Source of the DNA: Dietzia lutea
Lineage (GTDB): Bacteria > Actinomycetota > Actinomycetes > Mycobacteriales > Mycobacteriaceae
DNA: 64,000 bases
Reading direction: 5' to 3'
Assembly: GCF_003096075.1 (NCBI RefSeq)
Contig: NZ_CP015449.1
Span: 1,364,001-1,428,000, forward strand
In this document: in pieces, positions 26,690-36,267 of the stretch
Position numbering within the stretch: position 1 is the first letter of the stretch
Layout: each line of letters starts with the position of its first letter
The notes under the pieces: generated by a model
Told to the model about the DNA's origin: nothing
Seen by the model: only the letters and a program-made list of their open reading frames with translations
Database searches by the model: none
Position numbers and translations under genes: made by a program

Positions 26690-28123
26690 TCAGCAGTCGT
26701 AGTAGAGCTCGAACTCGTGCGGGTGCGGCCGCAGGTTGACCGGGGCGATCTCCTTCTCCCGCTTGTACGAGATCCAGTTCTCGATGAGGTCCTCGGTGAA
26801 CACGCCACCCTCGGTGAGGTACTCGTGATCCTGCTCGAGTCGGTCGATCACCGCGGGGAGGGAGGTGGGCGCCTGCGGGATGTCCGCGGCCTCCTCCGGC
26901 GGCAGCTCGTAGAGATCCTTGTCGACCGGCGCCATCGGCTCGATCTTGTTCTTCACGCCGTCCAGGCCGGCCATCATCATCGCGGCGAACGCGAAGTACG
27001 GGTTGCCCGAGGAGTCGGGGCAACGGAACTCGATGCGCTTGGCCTTGGGGTTGTTGCCCGTGATCGGAATGCGCACACAGGCCGAGCGGTTTCGCTGCGA
27101 GTACACGAGGTTGATCGGCGCCTCGTAGCCGGGCACCAGCCGGTGGTACGAGTTGATCGTCGGGTTGGTGAACGCCAGCAGCGACGGCGCGTGGTGCAGG
27201 ATGCCGCCGATGTAGTAGCGGGCGATGTCCGACAGCCCGGCGTAGCCCGACTCGTCGTGGAACAGCGGCTGGCCGTCCTTCCACAGCGACTGGTGGGCGT
27301 GCATGCCCGAGCCGTTGTCGCCGAAGAGGGGCTTGGGCATGAAGGTGGCGGACTTGCCGTTCTTCCACGCGGTGTTCTTGACGATGTACTTGAAGAGCTG
27401 GACGTCGTCCGCGGCGTGCAGCAGGGTGTTGAACTTGTAGTTGATCTCCTGCTGGGCGCCCGCGACCTCGTGGTGGAAGCGCTCGAGCTCGAAGCCGGCG
27501 TTCGTGAGGTTGGTGGACATCTCGTCTCGCAGGTCCACGAAGTGGTCGTACGGGGCGACGGGGAAGTACCCGCCCTTCTCGCGGACCTTGTAGCCGAGGT
27601 TGGGCGAGCCGTCAGCCTCCTGGCCGATGCCGGTGTTCCAGTTGCCCGCGCTCGAGTCGACCTCGTAGAAGCCGTGGTTGGTCCCGGAGCCGTAGCGGAC
27701 CGAGTCGAAGACGAAGAACTCGGCCTCGGCGCCGAAGAAGCAGGTGTCGGCGATACCGGTGGAGACCAGGTACTCCTCGGCCTTGCGGGCGACGTTGCGC
27801 GGGTCGCGGCTGTAGGCCTCACGGGTGAACGGGTCGTGGACGAAGCAGCTGACGTTGAGCGTCTTGGCCCGGCGGAACGGGTCCAGGCGGGCGGTGGCGA
27901 CGTCCGGCAGGAGCATCATGTCCGACTCGTGGATCGACTGGAAACCCCGGATGGAGGAGCCGTCGAACGCCAGGCCGTCCTCGAACATATCCTCGTCGAA
28001 CGCCGCTGCGGCGATCGTGAAGTGCTGTTCGTTGCCCGGCAGGTCGGTGAACCGGATGTCGACGTACTCGACGCCCTCGTCCTTGATGAACTTGATGACC
28101 TCGTCCGGAGTGGAGAATGCCAC
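26690..28123 (-). CDS. glnA: glutamine synthetase type I (GlnA1)
   Basis: This is the main ammonia-assimilating enzyme: glutamate + NH3 + ATP gives glutamine. The 477-residue product has [60 protein letters not shown], the glutamate loop, and [17 protein letters not shown]. The adenylylation loop is [10 protein letters not shown] with Tyr405, the GSI-beta target for GlnE encoded at 20110-23220. The GTG at 28123 has GAGGAG 7-8 nt upstream. Two GlnR-type boxes spaced 22 nt lie about 80-120 nt upstream, so nitrogen control of transcription is likely in addition to adenylylation. Confidence 0.96.
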   Translation of the reverse strand: MAFSTPDEVIKFIKDEGVEYVDIRFTDLPGNEQHFTIAAAAFDEDMFEDGLAFDGSSIRGFQSIHESDMMLLPDVATARLDPFRRAKTLNVSCFVHDPFTREAYSRDPRNVARKAEEYLVSTGIADTCFFGAEAEFFVFDSVRYGSGTNHGFYEVDSSAGNWNTGIGQEADGSPNLGYKVREKGGYFPVAPYDHFVDLRDEMSTNLTNAGFELERFHHEVAGAQQEINYKFNTLLHAADDVQLFKYIVKNTAWKNGKSATFMPKPLFGDNGSGMHAHQSLWKDGQPLFHDESGYAGLSDIARYYIGGILHHAPSLLAFTNPTINSYHRLVPGYEAPINLVYSQRNRSACVRIPITGNNPKAKRIEFRCPDSSGNPYFAFAAMMMAGLDGVKNKIEPMAPVDKDLYELPPEEAADIPQAPTSLPAVIDRLEQDHEYLTEGGVFTEDLIENWISYKREKEIAPVNLRPHPHEFELYYDC

Positions 28124-28202
28124 GATTCGCTCCTCGTCTCTTCAAGTGCGACGGGCGACCGGTGTCCCCCGTCGTGCGGTGACCTCACGATATGGGCGAG
28201 GT

Positions 28203-28240
28203 GTTGCCCGGTCGTCAAGCGAATGTTTCGCCGGTGTTAC
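28203..28240. promoter_or_regulatory. paired GlnR-type binding boxes upstream of glnA1
   Basis: Read toward glnA1, the first box is GTAAC-N6-GAAAC (28240 to 28225) and the second TTGAC-N6-GCAAC (28218 to 28203). They are exactly 22 nt apart, i.e. two helical turns. This matches the a-site/b-site consensus described for actinobacterial GlnR (gTnAc-n6-GaAAc). The Corynebacterium AmtR motif is different. The site lies in the divergent region shared with the RDD gene. Confidence 0.72.
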
Positions 28241-28331
28241 GCGAGACGACCGGGGGCGTCCTTCCCAATGTGCGTAAGCCTAGTCGCGTGGGGCTGGGGT
28301 CGCCGACATGGGGAACGGCAGGTCGCCGGGC

Positions 28332-28337
28332 TACCCT
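28332..28337 (+). promoter_or_regulatory. -10 box of the RDD gene (leaderless type)
   Basis: TACCCT is followed by 6 nt and the ATG at 28344. Confidence 0.55.
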
Positions 28338-28343
28338 GGCTTC

Positions 28344-28829
28344 ATGCGTGATGTAGCGGGATCGTGGCTGTCCGGACCCACGTCCGGCAGCGGGCCGGAG
28401 CAGAAGTTCAAGGGCGAGAACCTCGGCCTGCCGGAGTCCGGCCCCGGCTCGATGGCCCCGCTCGGCGTCCGCTTCGGAGCGCTGGTCGTCGACTGGCTCC
28501 TGGCCTATGGACTGGTCGCCGCGGTCGTGTCGGTGGGTGGGCCCGGCGCACTGGGCGGGAACTCGTTCGCGGCGGTGTCCAGCTGGGCGGTGCCGTTGAT
28601 GTGGGGGGTGATCGGCGTGGTCTGCGTGTGGCTGTTCGCGCAGACCCCCGGTCAGGCGGTGCTCGGGATCGGTACCGCCCGGGTGGACGCTGAGGAACGC
28701 GTCGGCTTCCTGCGCTCGCTGGTGCGGGTGGTGTTCATCTTCTTCCTGCTGCCCCCGCTGATCCAGGACGAGGACGGCCGCGGCATGCACGACCGCGCCA
28801 CCGGCACGGCGCTCATCCGCTCCCGCTGA
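28344..28829 (+). CDS. RDD family membrane protein
   Basis: The 161-residue protein has an N-terminal cytosolic stretch and then an RDD domain starting LGVRFGALVVDWLLAYGLV (about 41-60). It has three membrane segments and the motif AQTPGQAVLGIGTARVD. The C-terminal pattern is DEDGRGMHDRATGTAL, the usual end of RDD proteins. RDD proteins are of general unknown function, with transport or ion antiport suggested for some. The ATG at 28344 is preferred over one 36 nt upstream because of the -10 box 6 nt before it. It is divergent from glnA1 and the same neighbour occurs in mycobacteria. Confidence 0.85.
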   Translation: MRDVAGSWLSGPTSGSGPEQKFKGENLGLPESGPGSMAPLGVRFGALVVDWLLAYGLVAAVVSVGGPGALGGNSFAAVSSWAVPLMWGVIGVVCVWLFAQTPGQAVLGIGTARVDAEERVGFLRSLVRVVFIFFLLPPLIQDEDGRGMHDRATGTALIRSR

Positions 28830-28857
28830 TCCGCTCCGGCTGATCCGCTTCCGCTGA
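28816..28857 (+). repeat. 14-bp tandem repeat containing the RDD stop codon
   Basis: Three units of TCCGCTNCCGCTGA (with one or two variants) run through the last codons and stop of the RDD gene. Each unit carries TGA, so the reading frame ends within the first. Confidence 0.85.
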
Positions 28858-28892
28858 TCCACCCTCGCCGAGGCGGCGCCGACTGAGCCCGG

Positions 28893-29648
28893 TCAGCCCC
28901 GGCGGCGGGCGCTGCGCTGGATGTTGCGGACCTTCGCGCCCTGGGGGACCGGGCCCTTGGGCATCTGGTTCTGCACACTGGTCTTGGTGCTCAGGGCCCG
29001 GAGGCGGGTGTCCAGGGCGTCGACCTTGGCGCGGCTGATGTTCATCGGGTAGCGGGTGAGGCGCCGGTTGAGCTTGCGCAGCGGCACCTGCTCCGGGGTG
29101 GCGTCGGCGTCGTCGCCCACGATCAGCTCGTAGATCGGGGTGTCGCCCACGACGCGGGTCACCTTCTTCTTCTCCTGGGTCATGAGCGGCTTGAGCCGGT
29201 GCGGCTGGCCCTCGCCCACGAGTACGATTCCGCAGCGGCCGACCACGCGGTGGACGGCGTCGAAGCTGGTGGTGGCGGCGACGGCCTGGTTGACCCGCCA
29301 CCCCGACCGGAGCTGGTCCAGCGCCCACGCGGCAGCCCCCGGCTGACCCTCGGCCTTGCCGTACACGGTGTTCTGCACGCGCCGCGAGAACACGACCATC
29401 GCGAGCATGAGGCCCACGAGCACGCCGAGCGGCAGCATCCACCACTCGCCACCCCACAGTGTGCCGAGGAGGAAGAAGACCACGGCCGAGAGGACGACCG
29501 CACCGATCATCAGTGGCCACAGGAGCTTGTCCTGCTTGGACTGGATCTTCAGCGCCTGCCACATCTGGCCGCGCTGCTCCTTGCCCGCCGCGCGCCGTGC
29601 GGCCCGGGCCGCCTTCTTGTCCGCCTTGCTGACCTCGCTCTTCGCCAT
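28893..29648 (-). CDS. DUF4191 membrane protein
   Basis: The 251-residue protein has a very basic N-terminus (AKSEVSKADKKAARAARR), two adjacent membrane segments (about 44-62 and 69-88), and a cytosolic C-terminal domain. That domain includes AVHRVVGRCGIVLVGEG and TRYPMNISRAKVDALDTRL. This is the DUF4191 family found beside lipA in actinobacteria, with no known function. The ATG at 29648 is preceded by TATCCT with a 7-nt gap. The adjacent GAGGGG is too close to the ATG for ribosome binding. It follows lipA after a strong hairpin. Confidence 0.85.
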   Translation of the reverse strand: MAKSEVSKADKKAARAARRAAGKEQRGQMWQALKIQSKQDKLLWPLMIGAVVLSAVVFFLLGTLWGGEWWMLPLGVLVGLMLAMVVFSRRVQNTVYGKAEGQPGAAAWALDQLRSGWRVNQAVAATTSFDAVHRVVGRCGIVLVGEGQPHRLKPLMTQEKKKVTRVVGDTPIYELIVGDDADATPEQVPLRKLNRRLTRYPMNISRAKVDALDTRLRALSTKTSVQNQMPKGPVPQGAKVRNIQRSARRRG

Positions 29649-29655
29649 ACCCCTC

Positions 29656-29661
29656 AGGATA
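29656..29661 (-). promoter_or_regulatory. -10 box of the DUF4191 gene (leaderless type)
   Basis: TATCCT (leftward) is followed by 7 nt and the ATG at 29648. Confidence 0.5.
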
Positions 29662-29690
29662 CGTGGCGTAGGCCGCGGTCAGAGAACCGC

Positions 29691-29727
29691 GCCGCCCTCG
29701 CCCCGAGGGGGACGGGGCGAGGGCGGC
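29691..29727 (-). terminator. terminator-like hairpin downstream of lipA
   Basis: GCCGCCCTCGCCCC and GGGGCGAGGGCGGC form a 14-bp stem with a 9-nt loop. No T-run is present. Confidence 0.6.
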
Positions 29728-29757
29728 GGGAGGAGCGTGGCGTGTGCGGCGCCGGGG

Positions 29758-30774
29758 TCAGGCGCGGGCGGTCTCGCGGGCCAGCACGCTCGAGGCCTCC
29801 TGGGACGCCGAGCCCTCCGAGGTGAGCTGCCGCAGGTGCTCGGGCACCGCCTGACCGCGGTGCTCGAGCGCCTGGACGTACAGGCGACCGGCGCGGTAGG
29901 ACGAGCGGACGAGCGGTCCGGCCATGACGCCGGCGAAGCCGATCTCGCGCGCCTGATCGGACAGCTCCACGAACTCCTCGGGCTTGACCCACCGGTCGAT
30001 CGGGTGGTGCCGCGGGGTGGGGCGCAGGTACTGCGTGATGGTGAGGATGTCGCACCCGGCGGAGTGGAGGTCCCGCATCGCGTCGACGATCTCCTCGGTT
30101 GTCTCGCCCATCCCCAGTATGAGGTTGGACTTGGTGACCAGACCGAAGTCGCGAGCGGCGCGGATCACGTCGAGGGAGCGCTCGAACCGGAACGCGGGCC
30201 GGATCCGCTTGAAGATCCGCGGCACCGTCTCGAGATTGTGCGCCAGCACCTCGGGACGCGACTCGAACACCTCGGCCAACTGGTCGGGGTTGCCGTTGAA
30301 GTCGGGGATCAGGTTCTCTACCCCTGTATTGGGGTTGAGCTCGTGGATCTTGCGGACCGTCTCCGCGTAGAGCCAGGCGCCCCCGTCGTCGAGGTCGTCA
30401 CGCGCGACACCCGTGATGGTCGAGTAGCGCAGGCCCATCTCGCGGACCGACTCGGCGACGCGCCGGGGCTCGTCGCGGTCGAGCGCGGAGGGCTTGCCGG
30501 TGTCGATCTGGCAGAAGTCGCAGCGACGGGTGCACTGCTCACCGCCGATGAGGAACGTGGCCTCGCGGTCCTCCCAACACTCGTAGATGTTGGGACAACC
30601 GGCCTCCTCGCACACCGTGTGCAGACCGCCACCTCGCACCAGGCCCTTGAGTTCCTTGTACTCGGGGCCCATCGTGGCACGGGTACGGATCCACGACGGC
30701 TTACGTTCGATGGGGGTCTCGGCGTTACGGGCCTCGATGCGCAGAAGCTTGCGGCCCTCGGGAGTCACAGTCAC
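29758..30774 (-). CDS. lipA: lipoyl synthase
   Basis: This radical-SAM enzyme inserts two sulfurs into the octanoyl chain on lipoyl domains. The 338-residue product has the auxiliary-cluster motif [13 protein letters not shown] and the radical-SAM motif [10 protein letters not shown] (CxxxCxxC), followed by [26 protein letters not shown] and [10 protein letters not shown]. The terminal RSSYRAG carries the conserved Ser of the auxiliary cluster. The GTG at 30774 is preceded by TAGGCT with a 7-nt gap, so it can be transcribed alone as well as with lipB 21 nt upstream. It supplies lipoyl groups for the E2 enzyme at 31589-33898. Confidence 0.96.
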   Translation of the reverse strand: MTVTPEGRKLLRIEARNAETPIERKPSWIRTRATMGPEYKELKGLVRGGGLHTVCEEAGCPNIYECWEDREATFLIGGEQCTRRCDFCQIDTGKPSALDRDEPRRVAESVREMGLRYSTITGVARDDLDDGGAWLYAETVRKIHELNPNTGVENLIPDFNGNPDQLAEVFESRPEVLAHNLETVPRIFKRIRPAFRFERSLDVIRAARDFGLVTKSNLILGMGETTEEIVDAMRDLHSAGCDILTITQYLRPTPRHHPIDRWVKPEEFVELSDQAREIGFAGVMAGPLVRSSYRAGRLYVQALEHRGQAVPEHLRQLTSEGSASQEASSVLARETARA

Positions 30775-30781
30775 GTCATCA

Positions 30782-30787
30782 AGCCTA
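30782..30787 (-). promoter_or_regulatory. -10 box of lipA (leaderless type)
   Basis: TAGGCT (leftward) is followed by 7 nt and the GTG at 30774, in the 21-nt lipB-lipA gap. Confidence 0.5.
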
Positions 30788-30795
30788 CGCGTGGT

Positions 30796-31473
30796 TCACG
30801 ACACGGGCAGTCGGCCGTCGAGCGCCTCCACCAAGTCGGAGGTGACCTGATCGAGAACGTCGGACACGGTGACGGTGCGGGCGAGTTCGGCGGTGAGCGA
30901 GGTGACCCCGGCGTCGACGATCCCGCACGGCACGATCCGGGAGAACGCGGTCAGGTCGCAGTCGCAGTTGAGGGAGAACCCGTGCATCGTCACCCCGCGT
31001 TGGACCCGGATGCCGATCGCGGCGATCTTGCGCTCGGGCCGCCCGTCCGAGGCCGCGCACCAGACGCCGGAGCGGCCGTCGACGCGACCGGCCTCCACTC
31101 CGAGCCGGGCGCAGGTGGTGATGAGGGCCTGCTCGACGCGGCGCACGTACTCGACCACGTCGATCGGATCGGTCAGCGCGATGATCGGGTACCCGACGAG
31201 CTGGCCGGGGCCGTGCCAGGTGATGCGTCCGCCGCGGTCCACGTCGACGACCGGGGTGCCGTCGACCGGCCGGTCGGCCGGTTCCGTCCGCTTGCCGGCG
31301 GTGTAGGTGGCGGGGTGCTCGAGGAGCAGTACGGTGTCGCCGCGTCGCCCGTCGGCGCGCTCCTCGGCCAGGGTGCGCTGGAGGTCCCAGGTGGGGGAGT
31401 ACTCGACGGTGCCGAGCCGCCGGATCTCCGGGGCGGCCGGGTCGCGGCGCAGGGACTGACCGGTGTGAGACAT
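30796..31473 (-). CDS. lipB: lipoyl(octanoyl) transferase
   Basis: LipB moves octanoate from acyl carrier protein to the lysine of lipoyl domains. The 225-residue product shows [31 protein letters not shown], the catalytic lysine in [23 protein letters not shown], and the catalytic cysteine in [14 protein letters not shown]. The ATG at 31473 is preceded by TACCCT with a 6-nt gap and no ribosome-binding site. It is the first gene of lipB-lipA and lies downstream of the E2 gene, separated by a terminator hairpin. Confidence 0.95.
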   Translation of the reverse strand: MSHTGQSLRRDPAAPEIRRLGTVEYSPTWDLQRTLAEERADGRRGDTVLLLEHPATYTAGKRTEPADRPVDGTPVVDVDRGGRITWHGPGQLVGYPIIALTDPIDVVEYVRRVEQALITTCARLGVEAGRVDGRSGVWCAASDGRPERKIAAIGIRVQRGVTMHGFSLNCDCDLTAFSRIVPCGIVDAGVTSLTAELARTVTVSDVLDQVTSDLVEALDGRLPVS

Positions 31474-31479
31474 GACACC

Positions 31480-31485
31480 AGGGTA
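31480..31485 (-). promoter_or_regulatory. -10 box of lipB (leaderless type)
   Basis: TACCCT (leftward) is followed by 6 nt and the ATG at 31473. Confidence 0.55.
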
Positions 31486-31527
31486 GGCCGCGCGGGCGCG
31501 CGCGGACCGGGAGGGTGGTGCGACGAC

Positions 31528-31561
31528 GACGGGCGCCCTCCCCGGAAGGGGGACGCCCGTC
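31528..31561 (-). terminator. terminator-like hairpin downstream of the E2 gene
   Basis: GACGGGCG and CGCCCGTC form the outer stem and CCTCCCC with GGGGGA extend it inward around a GGAA loop. Confidence 0.6.
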
Positions 31562-31588
31562 GCGTGGTCGGCGGAACCGGCGGTGGGA

Positions 31589-33898
31589 CTACAGCCCGAG
31601 GTCGCCCTCGAACTCGGCCTTCTCCAGGCGGTCCTTGACCGTGGTGAGGAAGCGGCCGGCGTCGGCACCGTCGATGAGGCGGTGGTCGTACGTCATCGGC
31701 ATGAAGCCCATGGACCGGATGGCGATCGACTCGCCGTCGGTGTCCGCGTCCACCACGGGACGGCGCACGATCGCGCCGGTGCCCAGCATCGCCGCCTGCG
31801 GCGGGACGAGGATCGGGGTGTCGAACAGGGCCCCCTCGCTGCCGATGTTGGTGATGGTGAAGGTGCCACCCTGCAGGTCGTCCGGGGTGAGCTTGGACGC
31901 CCGGGCCCGCTCGGCGATGTCGATGATCGCCTTGGCCAGCCCCGGGATGTCCAGGTCCTGCGCGTTGTGGATGACCGGCGAGAGCAGACCCGCCTCGGTG
32001 TCCACGGCGATGCCGAGGTTCACCGAACCGTGGTAGGTGATCTCGTTGGTGCTCTCGTCGTAGGACGCGTTGACGTTCGGGTGCGAGACCAGGGCCTCGA
32101 CGACCGCCTTGGCGTAGAACGGCAGGTAGGTGAGCTTGACGCCGTGCTTGTCGGCGAACTGCTCCTTGACCTTCGATCGCAGCTGGGCCACACGGGTCAT
32201 GTCGACCTCGAAGACCTGCGTGAGCTGGGCCGAGGCCTGCAGCGACTCGCGGGTCTTCTGCGCCGTGATCTTGCGGATCCGGTTGGCCTTCTTGGTGGTG
32301 CCGCGCAGCTCGGCGAGCTCGGGCCGCACGCCGGCCGTCGACGGGCCGCCGGCGGGTGCCTTCTTCTCGGCGGGGGCCTCGGAACCGGAGTCGGTCCCCG
32401 CGCCCTCGGCCGCCGCGAGGACGTCCTGCTTGCGGATCCGGCCACCGATGCCGGTGCCCTTGACCGAGTCCAGGTCCACGCCGTGCTCCTGCGCGAGCTT
32501 GCGCACGAGCGGGGTGACGTACGGCGAGCTGCCGGCCTTGGCGGCCGCGGCGGGCTCGGCCCGCGGCGGGACCGCGTCGGCCGACCCGTCCGAGGAGGAC
32601 TTCTTCGGCGCCGACTTCCCGGACTTCTCCGCGGAGGTGTCCTCGGACTTCTGCTCGGCCTTCTTCTCCGCCTTGGCCGCGGCCTCGGTCTCCTGGGAGG
32701 GGGTGTCCTCCGGGACCTCGTCCTCGCCCGAGGCGTCGACGTCCTCGTCCTTGGCGTCGGTCGCGTTCTGCTCCTCGGCCGACTGGTCGTCGTCGGCGTC
32801 GTCGTCCGCGTCGCCCGAGTCGTCGGATGAGCCGGAGCCGTCGCCGATGACGGCGAGGGTGGCGCCGACCTCGACGGTCTCGTCCTCCTCGGCGACGATC
32901 TTCTGCAGGGTGCCGGCGACGGGCGAGGGGATCTCGGTGTCGACCTTGTCGGTGGAGACCTCGAGCAGGGGCTCGTCGACCTCGACGGTGTCGCCGACGG
33001 ACTTGAGCCAGCGGGTGATGGTGCCCTCGGTGACGGACTCGCCGAGCTCGGGCATGACCACGTCGGTGCCCTTGCCGCCGCCGGAGCCGCCGGAGGACTT
33101 CTTGGGAGCGGGCTCCTCGGCGGGCTCGTCGGCCTCGTCCGCGGAGTCGGACGCGTCGTCCGAGCCCTGGTCGTCCGAGGCGGGAGCGTCAGCCGCGTCG
33201 TCGGAGTCGTCCGCTTCATCGGCGTCGTCGCCCGAGTCGTCGGTGTCGTCGGATGAGCCGGAGCCGTCGCCGATGACGGCGAGGGTGGCGCCGACCTCGA
33301 CGGTCTCGTCCTCCTCGGCGACGATCTTCTGCAGGGTGCCGGCGACGGGCGAGGGGATCTCGGTGTCGACCTTGTCGGTGGAGACCTCGAGCAGGGGCTC
33401 GTCGACCTCGACGGTGTCGCCGACGGACTTGAGCCAGCGGGTGATGGTGCCCTCGGTGACGGACTCGCCGAGCTCGGGCATGACCACGTCGGTGCCCTTG
33501 CCGCCGCCGGAGCCGCCGGAGGACTTCTCGGGAGCGGGCTCCTCGGCGGGCTCGTCGGCCTCGTCCGCGGAGTCGTCGGCCTGCTCGACCTGATCAGCGT
33601 CCGCGGCGTCGTCTGCATCGTCGTCGTCGGCGGAGTCGTCGGTGTCATCGGACCCGCCGGAGCCGTCGTCGATGACCGCCAGCTCGCCGCCGATCTCGAC
33701 GGTCTCGTCCTCCTCGGCGACGATCTTCTGCAGGGTGCCCGCAGCGGGGGAGGGGATCTCGGTGTCGACCTTGTCGGTGGAGACCTCGAGCAATGGCTCG
33801 TCGACCTCGACCGTGTCCCCCTCCTTCTTGAGCCAGCGGGTGACGGTCCCTTCGCTGACGGATTCACCGAGAGCCGGCATCTGTACGGAGAAGGCCAT
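31589..33898 (-). CDS. dlaT: dihydrolipoyllysine acyltransferase (E2) with three lipoyl domains
   Basis: This is the E2 core of the pyruvate (and possibly 2-oxoglutarate) dehydrogenase complex. The 769-residue product has three lipoyl domains at about 1-77, 136-212 and 278-354, with target lysines Lys43, Lys176 and Lys318 in STDKVDTE. Acidic Asp/Glu/Ser linkers join them. A peripheral subunit-binding domain follows (about 457-495, [20 protein letters not shown]) and then a catalytic domain (about 535-769) ending in [12 protein letters not shown] with the active-site His near 739. Lipoyl domains 2 and 3 plus linker are almost identical at DNA level. Automatic annotation may call it SucB; the three-lipoyl layout resembles corynebacterial AceF. 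GAGGAG precedes the ATG. Confidence 0.93.
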   Translation of the reverse strand: MAFSVQMPALGESVSEGTVTRWLKKEGDTVEVDEPLLEVSTDKVDTEIPSPAAGTLQKIVAEEDETVEIGGELAVIDDGSGGSDDTDDSADDDDADDAADADQVEQADDSADEADEPAEEPAPEKSSGGSGGGKGTDVVMPELGESVTEGTITRWLKSVGDTVEVDEPLLEVSTDKVDTEIPSPVAGTLQKIVAEEDETVEVGATLAVIGDGSGSSDDTDDSGDDADEADDSDDAADAPASDDQGSDDASDSADEADEPAEEPAPKKSSGGSGGGKGTDVVMPELGESVTEGTITRWLKSVGDTVEVDEPLLEVSTDKVDTEIPSPVAGTLQKIVAEEDETVEVGATLAVIGDGSGSSDDSGDADDDADDDQSAEEQNATDAKDEDVDASGEDEVPEDTPSQETEAAAKAEKKAEQKSEDTSAEKSGKSAPKKSSSDGSADAVPPRAEPAAAAKAGSSPYVTPLVRKLAQEHGVDLDSVKGTGIGGRIRKQDVLAAAEGAGTDSGSEAPAEKKAPAGGPSTAGVRPELAELRGTTKKANRIRKITAQKTRESLQASAQLTQVFEVDMTRVAQLRSKVKEQFADKHGVKLTYLPFYAKAVVEALVSHPNVNASYDESTNEITYHGSVNLGIAVDTEAGLLSPVIHNAQDLDIPGLAKAIIDIAERARASKLTPDDLQGGTFTITNIGSEGALFDTPILVPPQAAMLGTGAIVRRPVVDADTDGESIAIRSMGFMPMTYDHRLIDGADAGRFLTTVKDRLEKAEFEGDLGL
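32819..33149 (-). repeat. 331-bp direct repeat, copy encoding lipoyl domain 3
   Basis: Identical to 33245-33575 except for one base (T versus C, changing Lys to Glu in the linker). The offset is 426 nt, i.e. 142 codons. Confidence 0.97.
33245..33575 (-). repeat. 331-bp direct repeat, copy encoding lipoyl domain 2
   Basis: Partner of the copy at 32819-33149. Lipoyl domain 1 (33660-33890) is clearly diverged from both, so only domains 2 and 3 are a recent duplication or have been homogenised. Confidence 0.97.
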
Positions 33899-34216
33899 GG
33901 TGTCGTGACTCCTCGAGAGGTCTAGAGGCGCTGCTCCCCGGCGCGGTCAGCGCCCGCTGTGAGCGGCGTCGTGGGTGGGTCTACTGTCTGTTCGTCGATA
34001 GCGCCTCGGACGGACCCGCTGAGGCGACCCGACCGGACGATCGCCGTCCATTGTGCCCTCTGCCACTGGACGGTGTCGTCGGACGCCCCGATCCGACCCG
34101 AGCGGGGCGACGAATCCCCCGGTGGGCGACGCGATACGCACTGCTCGTGATGGGTACGATCGAACCGGCGTGACCGGCCCCACCCCGGACGGGGGGCCGA
34201 TGGGAGGAGGCCGACC
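33899..34216. other. divergent intergenic region between E2 gene and a hypothetical gene
   Basis: This 318-nt gap must hold the promoters of both genes. TACGAT at 34155-34160 is a candidate -10 for the rightward gene, about 57 nt before its start. CCTCGAGAGG at 33911-33920 is a short near-palindrome next to the E2 start. No further gene or RNA is recognised. Confidence 0.4.
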
Positions 34217-34582
34217 GTGGGGATCCGCGACCTGTTCGGACGTCGTCGGCGAGGGATCGCCGCCGACCCGGCCGACCTCGACCACCTGCGCCGGTGGTGT
34301 CGCACGCGGGTGGGGGTCGAGGCCTACCTCGAGCCGGAGACCCTCGTCTCCGTGCCGGGCCTGTGCCTGGTGGCCTTCGACGGCGAGTGGACCCGCCGCC
34401 CGGTCGGCGACGTCGCCACCGCCCGCAGACTCGCCGCACGATTGAAGCTGCCGCTCTTCGACGCCTCGATCCAGGGCTACCCGCAACGCATGCGCGACTA
34501 CGAGCAGGTCCGCATCACCCGCGAGAAGCGCGAGCGCGCCCGCCGGCTCCGCGACCAGATGCGCGAAGCCGACGGGCGCTAG
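34217..34582 (+). CDS. conserved hypothetical protein, 121 residues
   Basis: This small basic cytosolic protein starts GIRDLFGRRRRGIAADPADL, then RRWCRTRVGVEAYLEPETLV and LVAFDGEWTRRPVGD. It ends in a charged helix that includes SIQGYPQRMRDYEQVRITRE. Similar proteins, sometimes loosely called oxidoreductase, are found beside pepA in this order. No cofactor motif is visible, so I leave the function open. The GTG at 34217 has an excellent GGGAGGAGG 6 nt upstream. It converges with pepA. Confidence 0.75.
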   Translation: MGIRDLFGRRRRGIAADPADLDHLRRWCRTRVGVEAYLEPETLVSVPGLCLVAFDGEWTRRPVGDVATARRLAARLKLPLFDASIQGYPQRMRDYEQVRITREKRERARRLRDQMREADGR

Positions 34583-34606
34583 CCACGAGCCGAGGCGGCG
34601 GGGTGG

Positions 34607-36121
34607 TCAGCCCGCCGCGGCGATGTCCTCGAGCGCGGCGAGCATCGTGCGGACCGGCACGCCGGTACCGCCCTTGGGCAGGTAGCCCTCCGGGCCGCCG
34701 TCGTTGTAGGCGGGGCCGGCGACGTCGATGTGCGCCCACTCCACGCCCTCGCCGACGAACTCGCGCAGGAACAGCCCGGCCGACAGCATGCCGCCCCACC
34801 GGTTCGGGGTGACGTTGGTCAGGTCCGCCACCTCGGAGTCGAGTCCGTCGCGCAGCTCCTCGGGCAGCGGCATCGGCCACCCGCCCTCACCGACCGACCG
34901 GCTCAGCTCGGCGACCCGGTCACGGAACTCGTCGGTGCCCATGACACCCGGGGTCTTCTTGCCCAGCGCCACCATCTGCGCACCGGTCAGCGTGGCGGTG
35001 TCGATGAGGTGCGAGGGCGAGTCCTCGCAGGCGCGGACGATCGCATCGGCCAGGATGAGCCGGCCCTCGGCGTCGGTGTTCTGCACCTCGACGGTCTTGC
35101 CGCCGTACATGGTGAGCACGTCACCGGGCCGGTACGCGGTGGCCGACGGCATGTTCTCGGCCATCGGCACGGTCGCCACCACGGTGAGGTCCAGACCGAG
35201 GCGCGCGGCGAGGATGACGGTCGCGACCACGGCCGCCGCACCGCCCATGTCCATCGTCATCTGCTCCATGCCCGCGGCCGGCTTGATGGAGATGCCGCCG
35301 GTGTCGAACGTGACGCCCTTGCCGACCAGCGCCACCGACGGACGGTTCTCGGCGCCCCGGTGGGTCAGCCGAACCAGGCGCGGGCCACGCGACGAGCCGC
35401 CGCCCACGGCGAGGATGCCGCCGTAGCCGCCCTCGGCCAGCGCGGCCTCGTCGAGCACCTCGACCTCGAGCCCGGCCTCACGCCCCAGCTCGGCGGCACG
35501 ATCGGCGAACGAGCCCGGGAACAGCAGGTTGGGCGGGGTGTTGATCAGATCGCGCGCGAGGCCGACGCACTCGGCGATCGTGGCGGCCCGGGCCACGGCG
35601 TCCGCGCCGCCCTCGGCGACGAACACCCTGACGGAGTCGGAGATCTCGTCGTCGTCGCCCCCGTCGGATCCGGTGACCTTCGCCGGCCGGAACGATCCCA
35701 GTCCCGCCCCCAGGGCCACCGGCTCGGCGCGCTCGTCGTCGAGCAGCACCAGCGCCGACCCCAGTCCGCGGCAGGCGTGCGCGGCGGCGCCGGCCGCGCG
35801 GCGCAACGTCTCGTCGGACACCTCGCCGTCCGAGGCGCCCAGGCCGACCAGCACCACCGACGCGCCGGGGACGCCCTCCGGCGCCGGCACGCGGGTCGTG
35901 GAGCCGACCTTCGTGGACGCGCCGACCGCGTGCGCGACCTCGGCCACCGCGCCGGTCACCGTGGCCTCGAGGCCGGGGGCGACGACGACGGGGGCCCCGT
36001 CACCCGAGCCGGCGGGCGCGGCGATGCCGATCACCACGACATCGGACTCCGCGGGGGCGGTCACCGCCTCGATCGGGGCGATGTCCGGGGTGTGGCTGAG
36101 GATCGACTGCGCGGTCGGCAT
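34607..36121 (-). CDS. pepA: leucyl aminopeptidase (M17)
   Basis: This dizinc cytosolic aminopeptidase removes N-terminal residues from peptides. The 504-residue product has a variable N-terminal domain (about 1-180) and the M17 catalytic domain with [28 protein letters not shown], the signature NTDAEGRL, and [14 protein letters not shown]. The metal-binding Lys, Asp and Glu residues are present. The ATG at 36121 is preceded by AGGAG at about 7 nt. It is divergent from gcvT, with the two promoters sharing the short inverted repeat TAGTC-N4-GACTA near 36212. M. tuberculosis pepB (Rv2213) is the positional match. Confidence 0.94.
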   Translation of the reverse strand: MPTAQSILSHTPDIAPIEAVTAPAESDVVVIGIAAPAGSGDGAPVVVAPGLEATVTGAVAEVAHAVGASTKVGSTTRVPAPEGVPGASVVLVGLGASDGEVSDETLRRAAGAAAHACRGLGSALVLLDDERAEPVALGAGLGSFRPAKVTGSDGGDDDEISDSVRVFVAEGGADAVARAATIAECVGLARDLINTPPNLLFPGSFADRAAELGREAGLEVEVLDEAALAEGGYGGILAVGGGSSRGPRLVRLTHRGAENRPSVALVGKGVTFDTGGISIKPAAGMEQMTMDMGGAAAVVATVILAARLGLDLTVVATVPMAENMPSATAYRPGDVLTMYGGKTVEVQNTDAEGRLILADAIVRACEDSPSHLIDTATLTGAQMVALGKKTPGVMGTDEFRDRVAELSRSVGEGGWPMPLPEELRDGLDSEVADLTNVTPNRWGGMLSAGLFLREFVGEGVEWAHIDVAGPAYNDGGPEGYLPKGGTGVPVRTMLAALEDIAAAG

Positions 36122-36267
36122 AGGGGCGCTCCTGGTGATCGGCGGGATGAGGTGGGTCGATGGACCGGTGCCCGGACGCCGCGGTGGGACCGCCACGGCG
36201 AGGGCACCATAGTCTATCGACTACCGTGGGAGGGAAGCCGTTACCGGAGAGCGCGAGGAGTGGCCAC

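Noticed and set aside
28203-28240. AmtR box upstream of glnA1
   Set aside because: The motif does not fit the corynebacterial AmtR consensus, while both half-sites and the 22-bp spacing fit GlnR.
32197-33867. A 556-codon Pro/Arg/Ser/Thr-rich open frame on the minus strand
   Set aside because: It is a frame-shifted reading of the E2 gene; its repeats only reflect the duplicated lipoyl domains.
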